Of a DNA stretch of 64,000 nt, positions 1 through 11,591 are shown in pieces (within the stretch, counting starts at the first letter, position 1; each line of letters starts with the position of its first letter). The notes beneath the pieces were generated by a model. It was not told the origin of the DNA. It saw nothing but the letters and a program-made list of their open reading frames with translations, and made no database searches. Source of the DNA: Hetaerina americana (lineage: Eukaryota; Arthropoda; Insecta; Odonata; Calopterygidae); the NCBI GenBank assembly GCA_022747635.1, contig JAKTNV010000231.1, forward strand, positions 62,001-126,000, in the 5' to 3' direction. A program made the translations under genes and the position numbers.

Positions 1-189
1 GGCGTCTTGGAGAAGGCTTATCCATGATGGTTTGTAAGCAGAGTTGGCAGCCGCTGAAGCGTTGCAGAAAGCAATTGGAGAGTCGACTGGAGTGCTGTCG
101 CAATGGTGGCCAGCATACCGAGTACACTCAGGAGTGCTTCGCTGCCGGCGTCTTCGCCCTGGCTGTCAGCGGGCGATTCAGATGTGGGC

Positions 190-1118
190 CTTAAAAGGGC
201 CATCGGCGCTCTTTGGAGACGACGGCATTCCCGCAAGGGGACAAGGATGGATGCAGCTGTTTCTTCAGAAGACACAGCTGGGTGCGGCAGCGCTGGACAA
301 TTAATTCCAAGTCGCTGTCGTGGCATGGTGCGTTGTGAGGCCAGGTCTTGAGATGTGTCGCTTCCTTGCCAGGCGTTTCTTGTGCCGAGCATAGCAGGCT
401 GCCTTGTTGTGGAATTAGCAGATGGTGCTGGATTGGTTGGTGTTTTCTGGGATGCTGTAGCTGGAAAGGCAGAAGCTTGTGAGCCTTTTCCGCGGCGTCC
501 ACGGTGTTTTTCGCAATGGTTTTTCGTCTCGGCATTCCTTCTCAGCACGCCATTTTTCGCATTCGGAAGAGTATGCTGCATGGTTGCCGTCGCAGTTAGG
601 ACACTTCTCGGCGCCTGAGCAGGGGCAATCTTGAAGGCAATGGCGTCCAAAGCAGAAGGTACACCTGGGAGAGGCCGAACAGAAGAAACTGCCGTGCCCA
701 AAACGGGAGCAGCGATGGCACAGCTGGGGGTGTCGATAGAAAAACAGTCGCACCGAAACCACGCAATTTCCGACACTGCGGATAGCCTTTACTGTGGAGA
801 TTGGCCAGGATTCGGATGGAGCGATGGCTATCACGAATATGCCGATTGGCTTCCTCTTTGCGGTGAGTTAGCGACCTCTGCGGGCGTCGATTCATATTGC
901 TTTCAACTCGTTCAGTTGGTGGTGAGTTGATAAACCTCAAAAGGGAAAGGATGTTGTCTTTTCTTCGCCAACACCCCAAGTGGACATCTGGGCATCCGCC
1001 TTGGAGAGTGCTGCTCTCAGGGATTTGAAATCGTCCATGGTGCTGTGGTCCACAGCTGATTTGCATAGGATTTAACGTATTTCTTGGGGTTCTGTTCAGA
1101 ATTGTCTTCTGTATCCAT
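190..1118 (-). pseudogene. Broken ORF1 (gag-like) of a Jockey-like non-LTR retrotransposon
   Basis: Reading leftward on the minus strand, a probable start (Met-Asp-Thr-Glu-Asp) lies at 1118 and the frame is broken several times. The readable core at 415-834 holds three zinc knuckles: C-x2-C-x4-H-x4-C, then C-x2-C-x3-H-x4-C, then C-x2-C-x3-H-x6-C. This three-knuckle arrangement is typical of ORF1 proteins of Jockey/I/R1-type elements, which bind element RNA. A frameshift near 525 moves the Gln/Pro/His-rich tail into another frame. The matching ORF2 would lie left of the window. It is clearly not family A: the sequence is unrelated outside the cysteines. The clade assignment is inferred from the knuckles only. 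Confidence 0.7.
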
Positions 1119-2119
1119 TTTGTTATTGTTTGGTGCAAGGTTTTCAGTCACAGGAGCGAGCGCTGAGAGGGAATTACTTGTTTCAATCGGCATGAATGGG
1201 TCCGCCGAGGTACGTGCGCATTTCATTGCAGCGTCGCTTAAGGTCGTAAAAGGTCGTCGGACATCGGATTGGGGGGAGCTTTATGCTGTATCCTTGAACA
1301 ATGGAGCCAATATTTTAACGTTCCTTTTAGGTGTTATAAATCTATCTTGGTCAATCGGGGATCCAGGACAGGAGACACCATGCGATGGGACAGCCGCCAT
1401 GGCGCAGGGCCGGGTAGGGTGAGTTGGGTTTCGATCCACCTTCAAATGCCCTTGAGGCGTAAACAGGAGATGGAAAATGCTTTAATCACATCTAAATCCG
1501 CGAATCAGGACCCACGAAAAGGCTGGATAAGCGCACAGCCATTGAGGCTGGCTGCTGCACGATGATAGAAAGAGAAAATTACCACTTTCTTGGTTCCACC
1601 GGCTCCTTGCCGGTTTTCTTCTTCGCTGCGCAGCGCTTGGCTCTTCAGCGTTGCTTCCTTCGGCAATGCGCGAAGTCGCGAACGACCCCGCCACTATCGT
1701 ATCATTTAAGGCTGGTTTCGCGAAGTGTTCCGGTAGACTACTTGGCTATCGTACCGGTTTGTAGCATGTTTATCCACTGGCAAGAACGCCGGTGAATTGG
1801 AGTATAGCGGAAGAGAGAGACTTGAACAAACGAAAAACTGTTTAAACTAACCATTCCGTGAGGCGGCTCATGATGTAGGAGGAAATGGACAATAGTTTTT
1901 AACAATAAGAAAAACAGTGGGAATGACTGATCGCCGCGGACGGCCGTGAAGTGGCCTGCCTGGTACGACGAGAGAAAAGACCGCGGCGGAGAACAGAAGT
2001 TTACTTAGCCTAGAAAAGCATAATAAAGCCGTGAAGTGGGTACAACTAGGAAGAAATATTATTTAAATAAACAGACATAGGAAAGACTCATAGAAGAGTA
2101 ATATCTTTAGGCAGTGTGT
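1119..2119. other. No gene recognised; probable 5' UTR and flank of the minus-strand element
   Basis: No coding region is supported here. Because the minus-strand ORF1 starts near 1118, the part just above it (about 1119-1800) is probably that element's 5' UTR. The part from about 1800 to 2119 becomes more A-rich, and I see no structure in it that I can name. Confidence 0.35.
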
Positions 2120-2342
2120 ACTTTTTTCCGTGGGAGTGTATAATCCCAGATGTTGCGTAAGAGGGGGTTACCAGTTTGCAATAAACGTGCGCGAAATGAC
2201 ATCGCTTGCTTGCGGACAAATTATGAGACGGAAGGAAGCTTGTGGGGGAGATGGACATCGGCCATCCAGGTCAGTTTGCTCATGCGCAACAGGGCCCGGA
2301 TGGATTTGTTCCGGGAAATTTCCAATTTAGTCCAAATCCACT
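2120..2342 (-). pseudogene. 3' fragment of a Jockey-like ORF2, cut off by copy 1
   Basis: On the minus strand this continues the reverse transcriptase C-terminal region found at 8067-10460. Removing copy 1 and one copy of its target-site duplication joins the two reading frames (…AVRK from the right part, WTKLEI… from the left part). The frame then stops at 2221. It is the target of copy 1 and therefore older than it. The exact 3' end of the old element is not visible. Confidence 0.6.
2331..2342. repeat. Target-site duplication of copy 1, left
   Basis: The 12-bp sequence tccaaatccact directly precedes the C-run that opens copy 1. It recurs at 8066-8077 directly after the (ACT)n tail. The first T may belong to the tail, so the duplication is 11-12 bp. 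Confidence 0.9.
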
Positions 2343-2940
2343 CCCCCCGCGGGTAGGGGGATAGAGAATACTCCCGCAGTATCCCTGCTTGTCGTAAGAG
2401 GCGACTAAAAGGGCGGGGAGAAAACCCCGAAAACAAACCCCAAGCCAGCAAGGGATGCGTCCGGACAGTGCTGTGGATCCACTGTCTGTGAGCGGCCATA
2501 CCATCTGGCCTGCGATCCGCCCAGGTGTTTGCCGTGCCTGGAGACCCGTAAGGGAGAAAAGGGGATCCTGGAGGGTGAGCTTTCTGGTTCCCAGCAGGGT
2601 GTCGGATGCCCTGTATGGACCGGGGAGTGATACCCCTCTTCGGCCCCGGATTTCGTGTAAACGGGAGGCCGGGAGCTAGCCACTCCCGGTCAATCGGCTT
2701 CCGTCGCGTTTTCGCTCCGGTGGCGAGTGCCAAGGTTGTGGGGCTCTGCGTAGGGAGGTCGGAGATGTAAGGGTTTTGGTGGGCCCTTGCACCGAAGATC
2801 CACCCCGAAACAGACAACCACTCCAGAAGCGCTATATCCCTCGAGTTAGCCCTGGCGACCGCTCCGGTTTGGCGGAGCGGCGTCCCAAATGTGTGGCTCC
2901 GTGGCGGGTGGGGAGGCCGAGGGACGAATTATTTATTATT

Positions 2941-4104
2941 ATGGAGGAAAAACCCTTTCCACCACTAAAAAGATCCCGTCCGGACACCGGCGGGGGAGAA
3001 AAGTGCATAGGCGCATGTAAGCGCTATTTAATTATGTCGTGCATAAAGGAAGGTGAAACCTTGAAAAAGGTTTCTCCTTTCTTAATTCGCAGTTTTGTCA
3101 CAGATTGTGCCTGGGGACCCAAAGAGCGTGAAGAAGCTCCGGGATGGTACACTTCTTATAGAGACCCTGAACGATACACAAAGCGATAAACTGCTTGCTA
3201 TGGGAATGCTCCATGACATTCCGATTAAGGTGGAGGTGCACCGCACTCTTAACACCTGTCGGGGAGTCATCAGTCACTACGACCTCCTATACGTGGACAT
3301 GGAAGAAATCAAGAGAGAAATGTTCTCTCAGGGAGTGACTGATTGTCGTCGACTCACCACAAGGCGCAACGGAGAAAACGTAAACAGCACCTCCGTGATC
3401 TTGACGTTTGCGCGTGATAGACTACCCGACAAGGTGTTTGTGGGCTATGAATCGGTACCAGTGAGGCCATTCATCCCAAATCCCGTGCGTTGTTTCAAAT
3501 GCCAACGGTTCGGCCATGTCGCGTCGCGCTGCGAGGGTAAGGCCACCTGCCCGCGCTGTGGCAAAGACGCGCACGAGGATAAAGAGTGCTCTTCGGAACC
3601 TCTTTGTGTCAATTGCGAGGGTACACACCCAGTGTACTCTCGTGATTGCCCGAAGATGAAAGAAGAGAGGAAAGTCATGGAGATAAAAACCCTTGAAAAA
3701 TCCCATATGCGGAAGCGAGGAGAAAATACAGGGCGCTAATCGCTCCAACTTTCTCCCGGTCCTTTGCTTCCGTTGCAACCACGCAATGTGTAAAGTGTAC
3801 CATCGCCACGCAGACGGAGATACCGAAAGAATCCCCAGTTGAAAACACGCAAGTGCCTAAACCCAAAAGGGTGAAGGATGGGAAGAGTAAGGTGGACAAG
3901 GAGCCACCTACTCCTGTGGGCCCTTCAAAGAAGAGCCCACAGAAAACCACCAAGGGGAACACGCCAAAAGGGCGTGAGAATACACCTTCCCCGCCGCCTC
4001 CAGTGAAGCCAAAGAAGCCGGAGGTAATTGAAGAGGACCAGAGTATCTCCGATACTGAGGTCTTCGCAAACGAGTGGAAGAGGAAACATCGCTTCAAGCG
4101 ATAA
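2941..4104 (+). pseudogene. Family A ORF1 of copy 1, two frameshifts
   Basis: The start is the ATG of Met-Glu-Glu-Lys at 2941, as in the intact copies. A 2-bp deletion near 3093 (ttcgcagttttgtc instead of ttcgcagagttttgtc) breaks the N-terminal part. A second indel in an A-run near 3698 breaks it again after the zinc knuckles. The three CCHC knuckles (about 3490-3650) and the Lys/Pro-rich tail are otherwise preserved. Because the rest of the copy is close to the intact ones, these look like recent lesions. The protein would be an RNA-binding ORF1p if intact. Confidence 0.9.
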
Positions 4105-4186
4105 CCTCAATAGAGTTGGTCATCTCCCTTTTTAGTCATCCTATTTATTTATATATTTATTTATTTATTTTAACTGAACACTTTAA

Positions 4187-7100
4187 ATGTGTTCCATTCT
4201 GCAGTGGAACTGCAATGGCTTTTATCGGCACAAGGAGGAGCTGGCCATTTTAATCCAAGATTTTAAACCCTCTTGTATTTGTCTCCAAGAGACCCATTTT
4301 AAGGCTGAAGTTAAGGGTATTTTGAAGGGGTTCACTGTTTTTAGAACGGATGACCTAAGTGGCCAACGAGCCCAAGGGGGAGTAGCAGTTGCGGCCCGTG
4401 AGGCCCTTTACACCTCGCGAGTCCAACTGAACTCTCCATTCCAGGCCGTCGCTGTCACGGTGCACACCCCTGAGAGGATGACGTTATGCAACGTGTATCT
4501 GCCAGAGGGTGCACCGGTGACCCGCCTGAACCTTGAAGCCCTTGTCCACCAGCTTCCTCAGCCGTTCATTTTGATGGGAGATTTTAATGCCCATGATCCT
4601 CTCCGGGGAGGGCCAGAAACCCAAAGCAACAGGAGAGGTCGAATTTTATCCAACTTTATTGAGGATTTTAACCTGTTTTTATTAAATAGCGGCGAAAAAA
4701 CCCGCTTTAACAGCTTTAATGGGGAATTCTCAGCAATAGATCTTTGTCTATGCTCGAGAAGTCTAGCCCCAAAGCTGAAAATGTCCACCCACAACGATCT
4801 CTGTGGGAGTGACCATTTTCCTCTTCTACTCGTTAAAGAAGACTCTTCGCCCACCATTTCAAAACCTCCGGAAAAGTGGCGTATTAACCGTGCGGACTGG
4901 CCACTTTTCAAGCGTACGTTTACATATAAACACGACGCAAGTTTCGACGCGTTGCACAACGTCGATAAACTAAGTTCAACGCTGTTGGCGGCAGCTACGA
5001 AAAGTATCCCTCGTACGTCCGGGAACATTAATCGAGCTCCTGTCCCTTGGTGGAACGGGGAATGCGACCGGGCGATTCGGGCGAGGAAAAAAGCACTGCA
5101 TATTTTTAGAAAATATCCCACGGCAACTAATCTGGCATCGTACCGCCGCCTGAGAGCGCGAGCTCGAAGGGCCGTGAAGGAGGCCAAGAGGGCTTCCTGG
5201 ATAGAATACGTCTCTACCATCAACCATCGCACGCCACTTGGTCAGGTATGGGACAAAGTGAAGAAAATCTCCGGGTCAAAGGGCTCATTTGTCATCTCGC
5301 CATTGCTTGTTGCTGGCCGGGTGGTTAATTCACCTGCCGAAATAAGAAACATATTTGCCAGTCAGTTCGCGGCCAATAGCAGTGACGAGGGCTATACCGC
5401 GGACTTTGTGTACAGGAAGAGGCGATGCGAGAGAGTCCCTCTCAAATTTGGTGCAGGTCCTACACGGGAATATTACAATGAGCCTTTCACGTCCTGGGAG
5501 CTTAAATCCGCCATCGAAGACTCCCATTACACCTCGCCAGGGGCGGACGAAATCCACAACGCATTTCTCCGGAACATTCCGGAAACTGCGATTGGGGAGG
5601 TCCTAAATACCCTCAACCAACTTTGGAACGAGGGCAGTTTTCCAAATGCCTGGCGAGAGTCCATCGTGATACCAATCCCAAAACAGGGCAAGGACCAAAA
5701 TGACCCGAACAACTACCGTCCCATATCTCTCACCAGCTGCCTGTGCAAGGTGATGGAACGGATGGTAAACCGACGTCTCATGTGGTGCTTGGAGAGTCGA
5801 CACCTGCTCTCCGACGCTCAGTGCGGCTTTCGGCGTGGCAGGTCCACGACAGACCATCTGGTGCGCACTGAGAACTTCATTAAGGAAGCTTTTCTCCACC
5901 GTCAACACGTCATAGCAGTCTTCTTCGACCTGGAGAAGGCCTATGATAGTGTGTGGCGATGGAGAATCCTCAACACGCTCCACAAGTGGGGATTTAGAGG
6001 CAACATTGCCCTATTTATCAGAAATTTTTTAACTAACCGCCTTTTTAAAGTAAGGACTGGGAAGCACTTATCCCGATCTTTTACACAGGAGAACGGGGTA
6101 CCCCAGGGTTCAGTACTGAGCGTGACGTTATTTGCCATCGCCATCAACGACGTGGTGGAATGCATCAATGCCCCGGTGATGGCATCGCTCTATGTGGACG
6201 ACCTAGCCATATTTTGCCGGTCGACACGACTGCCAAACGCTTCCAGGCAAGCCCAGGTGACTAAACAAACTGGGAGAGTGGTCGCGAAAGAACGGATTTC
6301 GTTTCTCCATGGAGAAAACGAAATGCGTGCACTTTCACCGTCTTCGCGGTTACCACGTTACCCCGACCCTAACCCTGTTGGGTAGGATTCTTCCATTTGT
6401 GGAGTCTGTCCGCTTTCTCGGCATGATCCTGGACCAAAAGCTGAACTGGCGGGAGCATATCCGCGTGTTACGCGAGAGGTGTCGCCAAACCCTCAACGTT
6501 TTAAAGTTTTTAACTCACTCCACTTGGGGAGCAGACCGCACCACCATGCTTTTATTGTACAGAGGCTTGGTGCGATCCAAATTGGACTATGGTTCCATAG
6601 TTTATTCCTCAGGACGAGAGTCTTACTTGAGACCACTCACATGTGTCCACAATGCTGGGATACGGTTGGCCACCGGGGCATTTAGAACAAGCCCAGTCCC
6701 AAGCCTACTTGCAGACGCAGGGGAGCCTCCGTTGGAAACCCGCAGGATGATTTTAATGGGCAACTATGCCTGTAAAATTTTATCAGAGACAATCAACCCT
6801 TGTTTTAACATAGTTTTTAACCAACGGTTTTTAGACTTATTTAACAGGCGGAGAAGGGCAACTAGACCCTTTGCCGTTCGTTTTAATGATTTTATTAATG
6901 AGGTAAATTTTACATTTCCTCAAATATGCCCCGTCTCCTATGCTAAGTATCCGCCTTGGTTAACACCAATGCCGGATATTAAACTCATTGCCAGTGCACG
7001 CCGCAAAGCCAAAACGACCGATTCCGAATACCAGCAGCTCTTCAGTGCCGTCCTCAGCTCACTTTCTGACTTTGTCCCAGTCTACACCGACGGGTCAAAG

Positions 7101-7886
7101 TCAGAATCTGCGTGTGCCTATGCAGTCGTGTCCCACTACCATGGAGTCGTGAGGAAAAAACTGCACACTTCTTGCAGCATTTTTACAGCCGAGCTGTCAG
7201 CCATAAGGACGGCCCTAGGAGAAATAAAAGAAAGCAATGGCTCTTTCCTCATCTGCACCGACTCGTTGAGCGCCCTAAAATCTTTATCGGTCTTTGCACC
7301 TGTGCACCCGATAGTCCAGGAGATCCATTATACCCTGTTGTCCCTTCAGAGAAAGGGGAACAGGGTCTCCTTTATATGGACTCCTGGTCACGTCGGCATA
7401 AGAGGCAACGAAAAAGCTGACCAGGCAGCGAAGGATGCCCTTCGACAACCCGAGACCGACTCCACCTTGGTCCCAATGGAGGACGTGAAGGCCGCCTTGC
7501 GGAACTCGGTCCTGCATCAGTGGAAGGAGACTTGGCAGTCTCTGCAAAATAATAAACTCAGGGCAATAAAACCGGTCGTTTCACCATGGTCCTCTTCCAT
7601 CCGGAACATTCGGAGGGAAGAGGTCATGATTACGCGCCTGAGAATAGGACACTCATCCCTCACTCATTCGTACCTCTTTGCGGAGGTAAAAGAACAGCCC
7701 CGCTGCAATGAGTGTTTCCAACCCCTTACGATAAAACATATCCTGACGGAATGTACAAGATACCAAAGGGCCAGAGACATGTTGAAGATAAGGGGAGACT
7801 TAAAAAATATTTTAGGGGATGACTCTGGGTCTATTAACCGAGTCCTAAGTTTTTTAAGGTCAACCGGTTTAATGGGGCAGCTTTAG
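4187..7886 (+). pseudogene. Family A ORF2 of copy 1 (EN-RT-RNase H), one frameshift
   Basis: The ATG at 4187 opens the same frame as in intact copies: endonuclease (WNCNGF, QETHF, GDFNAHD, SDHFPL), then reverse transcriptase to the YVDD motif near 6190. A 2-bp deletion near 6260 (gactaaacaa in place of gactctaaacaa) ends this frame at 6385, about 35 codons after YVDD. The remaining thumb region, RNase H (YTDGSKS near 7090) and terminal CCHC stay open in the +1-shifted frame to 7886. The endonuclease also has Arg for the usual Trp in the DPLWGG stretch (near 4600). The same 2-bp deletion occurs in copy 4. Confidence 0.93.
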
Positions 7887-8065
7887 CTTTGGAGCTCATA
7901 ATTTTAATGCTTTTGATTTTAACAATTATTTATTTATTTATATTTAACCGTATTTATTTATTTATTATTCCTAAGTAAAAAGGAATTTTAGTTTTATATT
8001 TAATGAGTGGTGCAAAATGACCTTAGCTGTCGACGCACCCTAAAACCCAAAACTACTACTACTAC

Positions 8066-8077
8066 TCCAAATCCACT
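8066..8077. repeat. Target-site duplication of copy 1, right
   Basis: Same 12 bases as at 2331-2342, directly after the (ACT)n tail of copy 1. Confidence 0.9.
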
Positions 8078-10460
8078 TGCGGACAGCAAAAACCTCGCAG
8101 CCGTAAAGGAGCTGAGGACAGATAATCGCCATATACAGGTATATTCGTTCGGCTAGGGAGAGAGAGGAACCACTGGCGGTAAGGCAGCCGAGTTGGTTCC
8201 TCGCGACTATTGCTTTTCTGTTGCAAAATTCTAAGTGAGTCGAGAAAGAGAGTTTTGAATCCAAGACGATACCCAAAAAGCGATGCGAAGAGGCTCGGGG
8301 AATTAAGTGTTTACTGAACAGTAAAGGGATGTGCGAGGGTAGTTGACGTGTACGTTCACAGTGAACGTGTGTGCTCTTGTCTGCGTTGGTTTTTATTTTC
8401 CATCTTTTCGCCCATGCCTGTATTTTTCGAAGGTGCGCGTTTAGTTTCGTGATGTTTGTATGGCATTGTCTGGATGAAGCAGCGATCGCGATGTCGTCAG
8501 CGTACATGTGAATGGACGTGAGTGGAGAACCAGGTAAATCGTTCACGTAAATATTGAATAGAAGGGGGCCGCTTGTCACATCGAAGAGAGAAAGTCGCCC
8601 AATGACACAACGAATTGCCGACTCGAAAGGAAGCTCTGTATAATACGGAGGAGGGGGAAGGAAAGCGGGAGGGGTGGAGTTTGTAGAGGAGGCCTTCGTG
8701 CCAGACACGGTCAAAGGCCCTGGCGACATCTAGAAACAGCGTCTGTGACCATTCTCTGGTTGAAACCGTGAGAGATTTTCTCACAAAGGCGAAGCACTTG
8801 GTGGGTGGCCGACACGTGTTCGCGAAAGCCCAGCTGTTCGGGGCAAAGGATGTTATTTTCCGAGGCATGCTTTTGGAGACGAGAAAGAAGGAATTTTAAA
8901 AGATTTTCTAAATATTGGAAAGTAACGTGATCGGACGGCTGCTACCGGGAATGGTTGCTTCTTTTCCAGGTTTGGGCAAAAGGAAAATTTTGTTAAGTTT
9001 CTAAGGAGATGGATAGTGGGAATGGATAAAACAATGATTAAATAGGTCGGAAAGGACGGGATGCTGGAAGCGAGTTTTAGTTCCCGGTTTGAAACCTTTT
9101 CCAACCCGGGAGCTTTTCTCGCGGAAAGAGAAGAGAGAATAGACGAAATCTCTTTCGCCAAAGTGATCAGTTCGAGAGGAGATGAAATGGGAGGAAAGGA
9201 ATTGAGAAACTTGCGGAGCTCAGGATCGAGGGGAGAAGGGGGAAGGATCCGCAGACATGGTGGACTCGAGGTGATCAGCCTGGATAATAAATAAAATCGA
9301 AAATAAATGTATCACGGAATTTGATGGGAGAATTGGTTACTTTCGGGCGGCGATGAAGAGCTTTCGACAACCGCCACAAGGAGTTATCTTCAAAGGTAAG
9401 GGATTCAATATGACAGCCATTCCTGAGCGGAGTAGGCTGAGATAGCCTTTTTTACTTCCGCCGTGAGTCTATTATACGCGGTTTTAAGTTCGGGAGTTCT
9501 CTCGCGCTGCCAAGTACGTCTGGCAACCTTGCGTCGTTTGATTTTGTAAAGAATTTTGGCGGGGAGAGGGTGACGCCCTTCCCTCGCACGTGGTTTGAAA
9601 ATATCCTTCGTGACCGATCATCTGGCCTCGGAAAAGGTTTCGGCGATGGCTGAGGCTCGGCAGTCGAGATCCTCGTGGGAGGGAGAGGAAAGGGGAGATA
9701 GTGGCTCCAGCATGGCTGCAAGTGTGTCGGGAAACCATGCCCAGTCAATGACTTTGCGAGGAGGGGTGAGAGAGGCTTGCAAGGCAAGGGTAAGACGAAA
9801 GAGAAGGGAAAAGTGGTCCGAAGCGAAAGCCCAGACAACGGAGGGAGGCTCGTTAAAGGGGAGGTTGACGAAGAGGCCGAAATCATTATGGAACACGAGC
9901 GCTGTGACCGGGTGATGTGGGTGGTTTCAAGAGGGGCGAGGATGGAAATGGGTTTGCCCTCGACGAAGGCAAGGAGGGTGCGGCCGTTGGTGTTCGTAGT
10001 CGAGCAATTCCACGCGACATGTCTCGAATTTCAATCTCCGACGAACAAGCCGTTCTTTGTCCGAGACGTCAGCAGAGAAAGATCGTTTTTATTCAATTTA
10101 CGCGAACGATTAGGTGAATTGTAAATGGAATGAATGTTAATGTGTCCGAGCGTGGTATGGACTTTAATTCCAAGAGCCTCGATGTTCGCCAATATGGGTA
10201 CGTCTAGTAGAGAATGAGATAAATTACATTTAACTAGAACCGCTACTCCTCCCCCTGGAGTGCTCCTGTCCAATCTATGCGTAATGTAATGGTCCGAATA
10301 AAAAGAAATATGCGGTCTTAAAAAGGTTTCTTGTAAGAGTATGTCTATGTGATGCCTGGTAGCGTAGTGTAATAGTTCGTGTATTTTGTGATGTATGCCG
10401 TTACAGTTCCGAGATGGAGTTTTTCAATTCGTGCTTAATTTCCCCGTGTGCAAATTATGT
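8067..10460 (-). pseudogene. Decayed Jockey-like ORF2 (endonuclease and reverse transcriptase)
   Basis: Minus-strand reading from right to left gives, in broken frames: the endonuclease N-terminus near 10420 (NCNGI, then LLQETF and GGGVAVLV near 10240-10330), and the catalytic block near 10031, where GDFN reads GD-stop-N. The endonuclease C-terminal half lies at 9450-9890 and a linker at 8850-9160. Reverse transcriptase motifs follow: FLDVARAFDRVW near 8720, GPLLFNIYVNDLP near 8550, and MYADD at 8491-8507. After YADD comes a thumb segment with FLGIVLDSKL. No RNase H was seen, which with YADD fits the Jockey clade. Many frameshifts and stops show it is old. Copy 1 interrupts it at 8067; the rest lies at 2120-2342. 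Confidence 0.85.
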
Positions 10461-10679
10461 GTGCATACTGAGTAGCTATTCTAGAATCGACCGACCGACG
10501 CTAAAGAACTGCGCCTTTGCGCATGTTCCCGGTTTGCAGCTGCTGCTAATTAACGGTTTTTTGATGATATCTATTGGTTCAGGGCTTTAGTATAGGTTTA
10601 GGGCATTCAGGTTTTGGGATTGTTCGTTTGGTTTTTAGAATTTGTTGGCATAGTGGAATATTTCGGGCGTTTATGTTTA

Positions 10680-10992
10680 GTGTGGGTTTTTGTCGTACTA
10701 CCACAGGTTTTCTAATAGGGGGTTCATCGTGGAGGCCAGAGATTTTGAGAAAGATACTGCTATTGATTGGAGGTATGTGCTTATATCAGGTAGTTTTAGA
10801 TCCTTTTGAGTTGGGTCGTTGCGGATGAACCAAGGGGTGTTTAGAATTTTCCTGACGGTTTTATTTTGAAAGGTGAATAACTTTTTTAAATGTGTTGCTG
10901 CAATTGCCCCCCAAGCCAGGTAACCGTAGGTAAGGATTGGCCTGATCATTGATTTGTAAAGGGTTAGTTTGGTATTTAGATTAAGGGGACTT
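10680..10992 (-). pseudogene. C-terminal reverse transcriptase fragment of a second Jockey-like element
   Basis: Minus-strand translation gives a segment with LNTKLTLYKSMIRPILTYG followed by AWG…HLKKL…QNKTVRKI and a stop-free stretch of about 95 codons. The KLxLYKxMIRPxxTYG and QNKxxRxI pattern is the region just after the polymerase core of Jockey-clade ORF2 proteins. It is different from the 8067-10460 element. The upstream part is missing because copy 2 begins at 10993. No continuation appears at the right end of copy 2 (22483 onward), so the flanks of copy 2 do not match. Confidence 0.75.
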
Positions 10993-11591
10993 CCCCCCCG
11001 CGGGTAGGGGGATAGAGAATACTCCCGCAGTATCCCTGCTTGTAGTAAGAGGCGACGAAAACGGCGGGGAGAAAACCCCGAAAACAAACCCCAAGCCAGC
11101 AAGGGATGCGTCCGGACAGTGCTGTGGATCCACTATCTATGAGCGGCCATACCATCTGGCCTGCGATCCGCCCAGGTGTTTGCCGTGCCTGGAGACCCGT
11201 AAGGGAGAGAAGGGGATCCTGGAGGGTGAGCATTCTGGTTCCCAGCAGGGTGTCGGATGCCCTGTATGGACCGGGAAGTGATACCCCTCTTCGGCCCCGG
11301 ATTTCGTGTAAACGGGAGGCCGGGAGCTAGCCACTCCCAGTCAATCGGCTTCCGTCGCGTTTTCGCTCCGGTGGCGAGTGCCAAGGTTGTGGGGGTCTGC
11401 GTAGGGAGGTCGGAGATGTAAGGGTTTTGGTGGGCCCTTGCACCGAAGATCCACCCCGAAACAGACAACCACTCCTGAAGCGCTATATCCCTCGAGTTAG
11501 CCCTGGCGACCGCTCCGGTTTGGCGGAGTGGCGTCCCAAATGTGTGGCTCCGTGGCGGGTGGGGAGGCCGAGGGACGAATCATTTATTATT

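Larger units (their letters stand above)
2343..8066 (+). mobile_element. Family A non-LTR retrotransposon, copy 1 (full length, ORFs broken)
   Basis: A complete 5.72-kb element: six C then GCGGGTAGGGGG at the 5' end, 5' UTR 2343-2940, ORF1, TTTA-rich spacer, ORF2, 3' UTR and an (ACT)5 tail at about 8052-8066. The perfect flanking duplication shows a clean insertion by target-primed reverse transcription into a minus-strand Jockey-like ORF2. The 3' UTR is the first of two subfamily types (ends …CACCCTAAAACCCAAA before the ACT repeats). Both ORFs carry frameshifts, so the copy is not autonomous. Confidence 0.93.
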
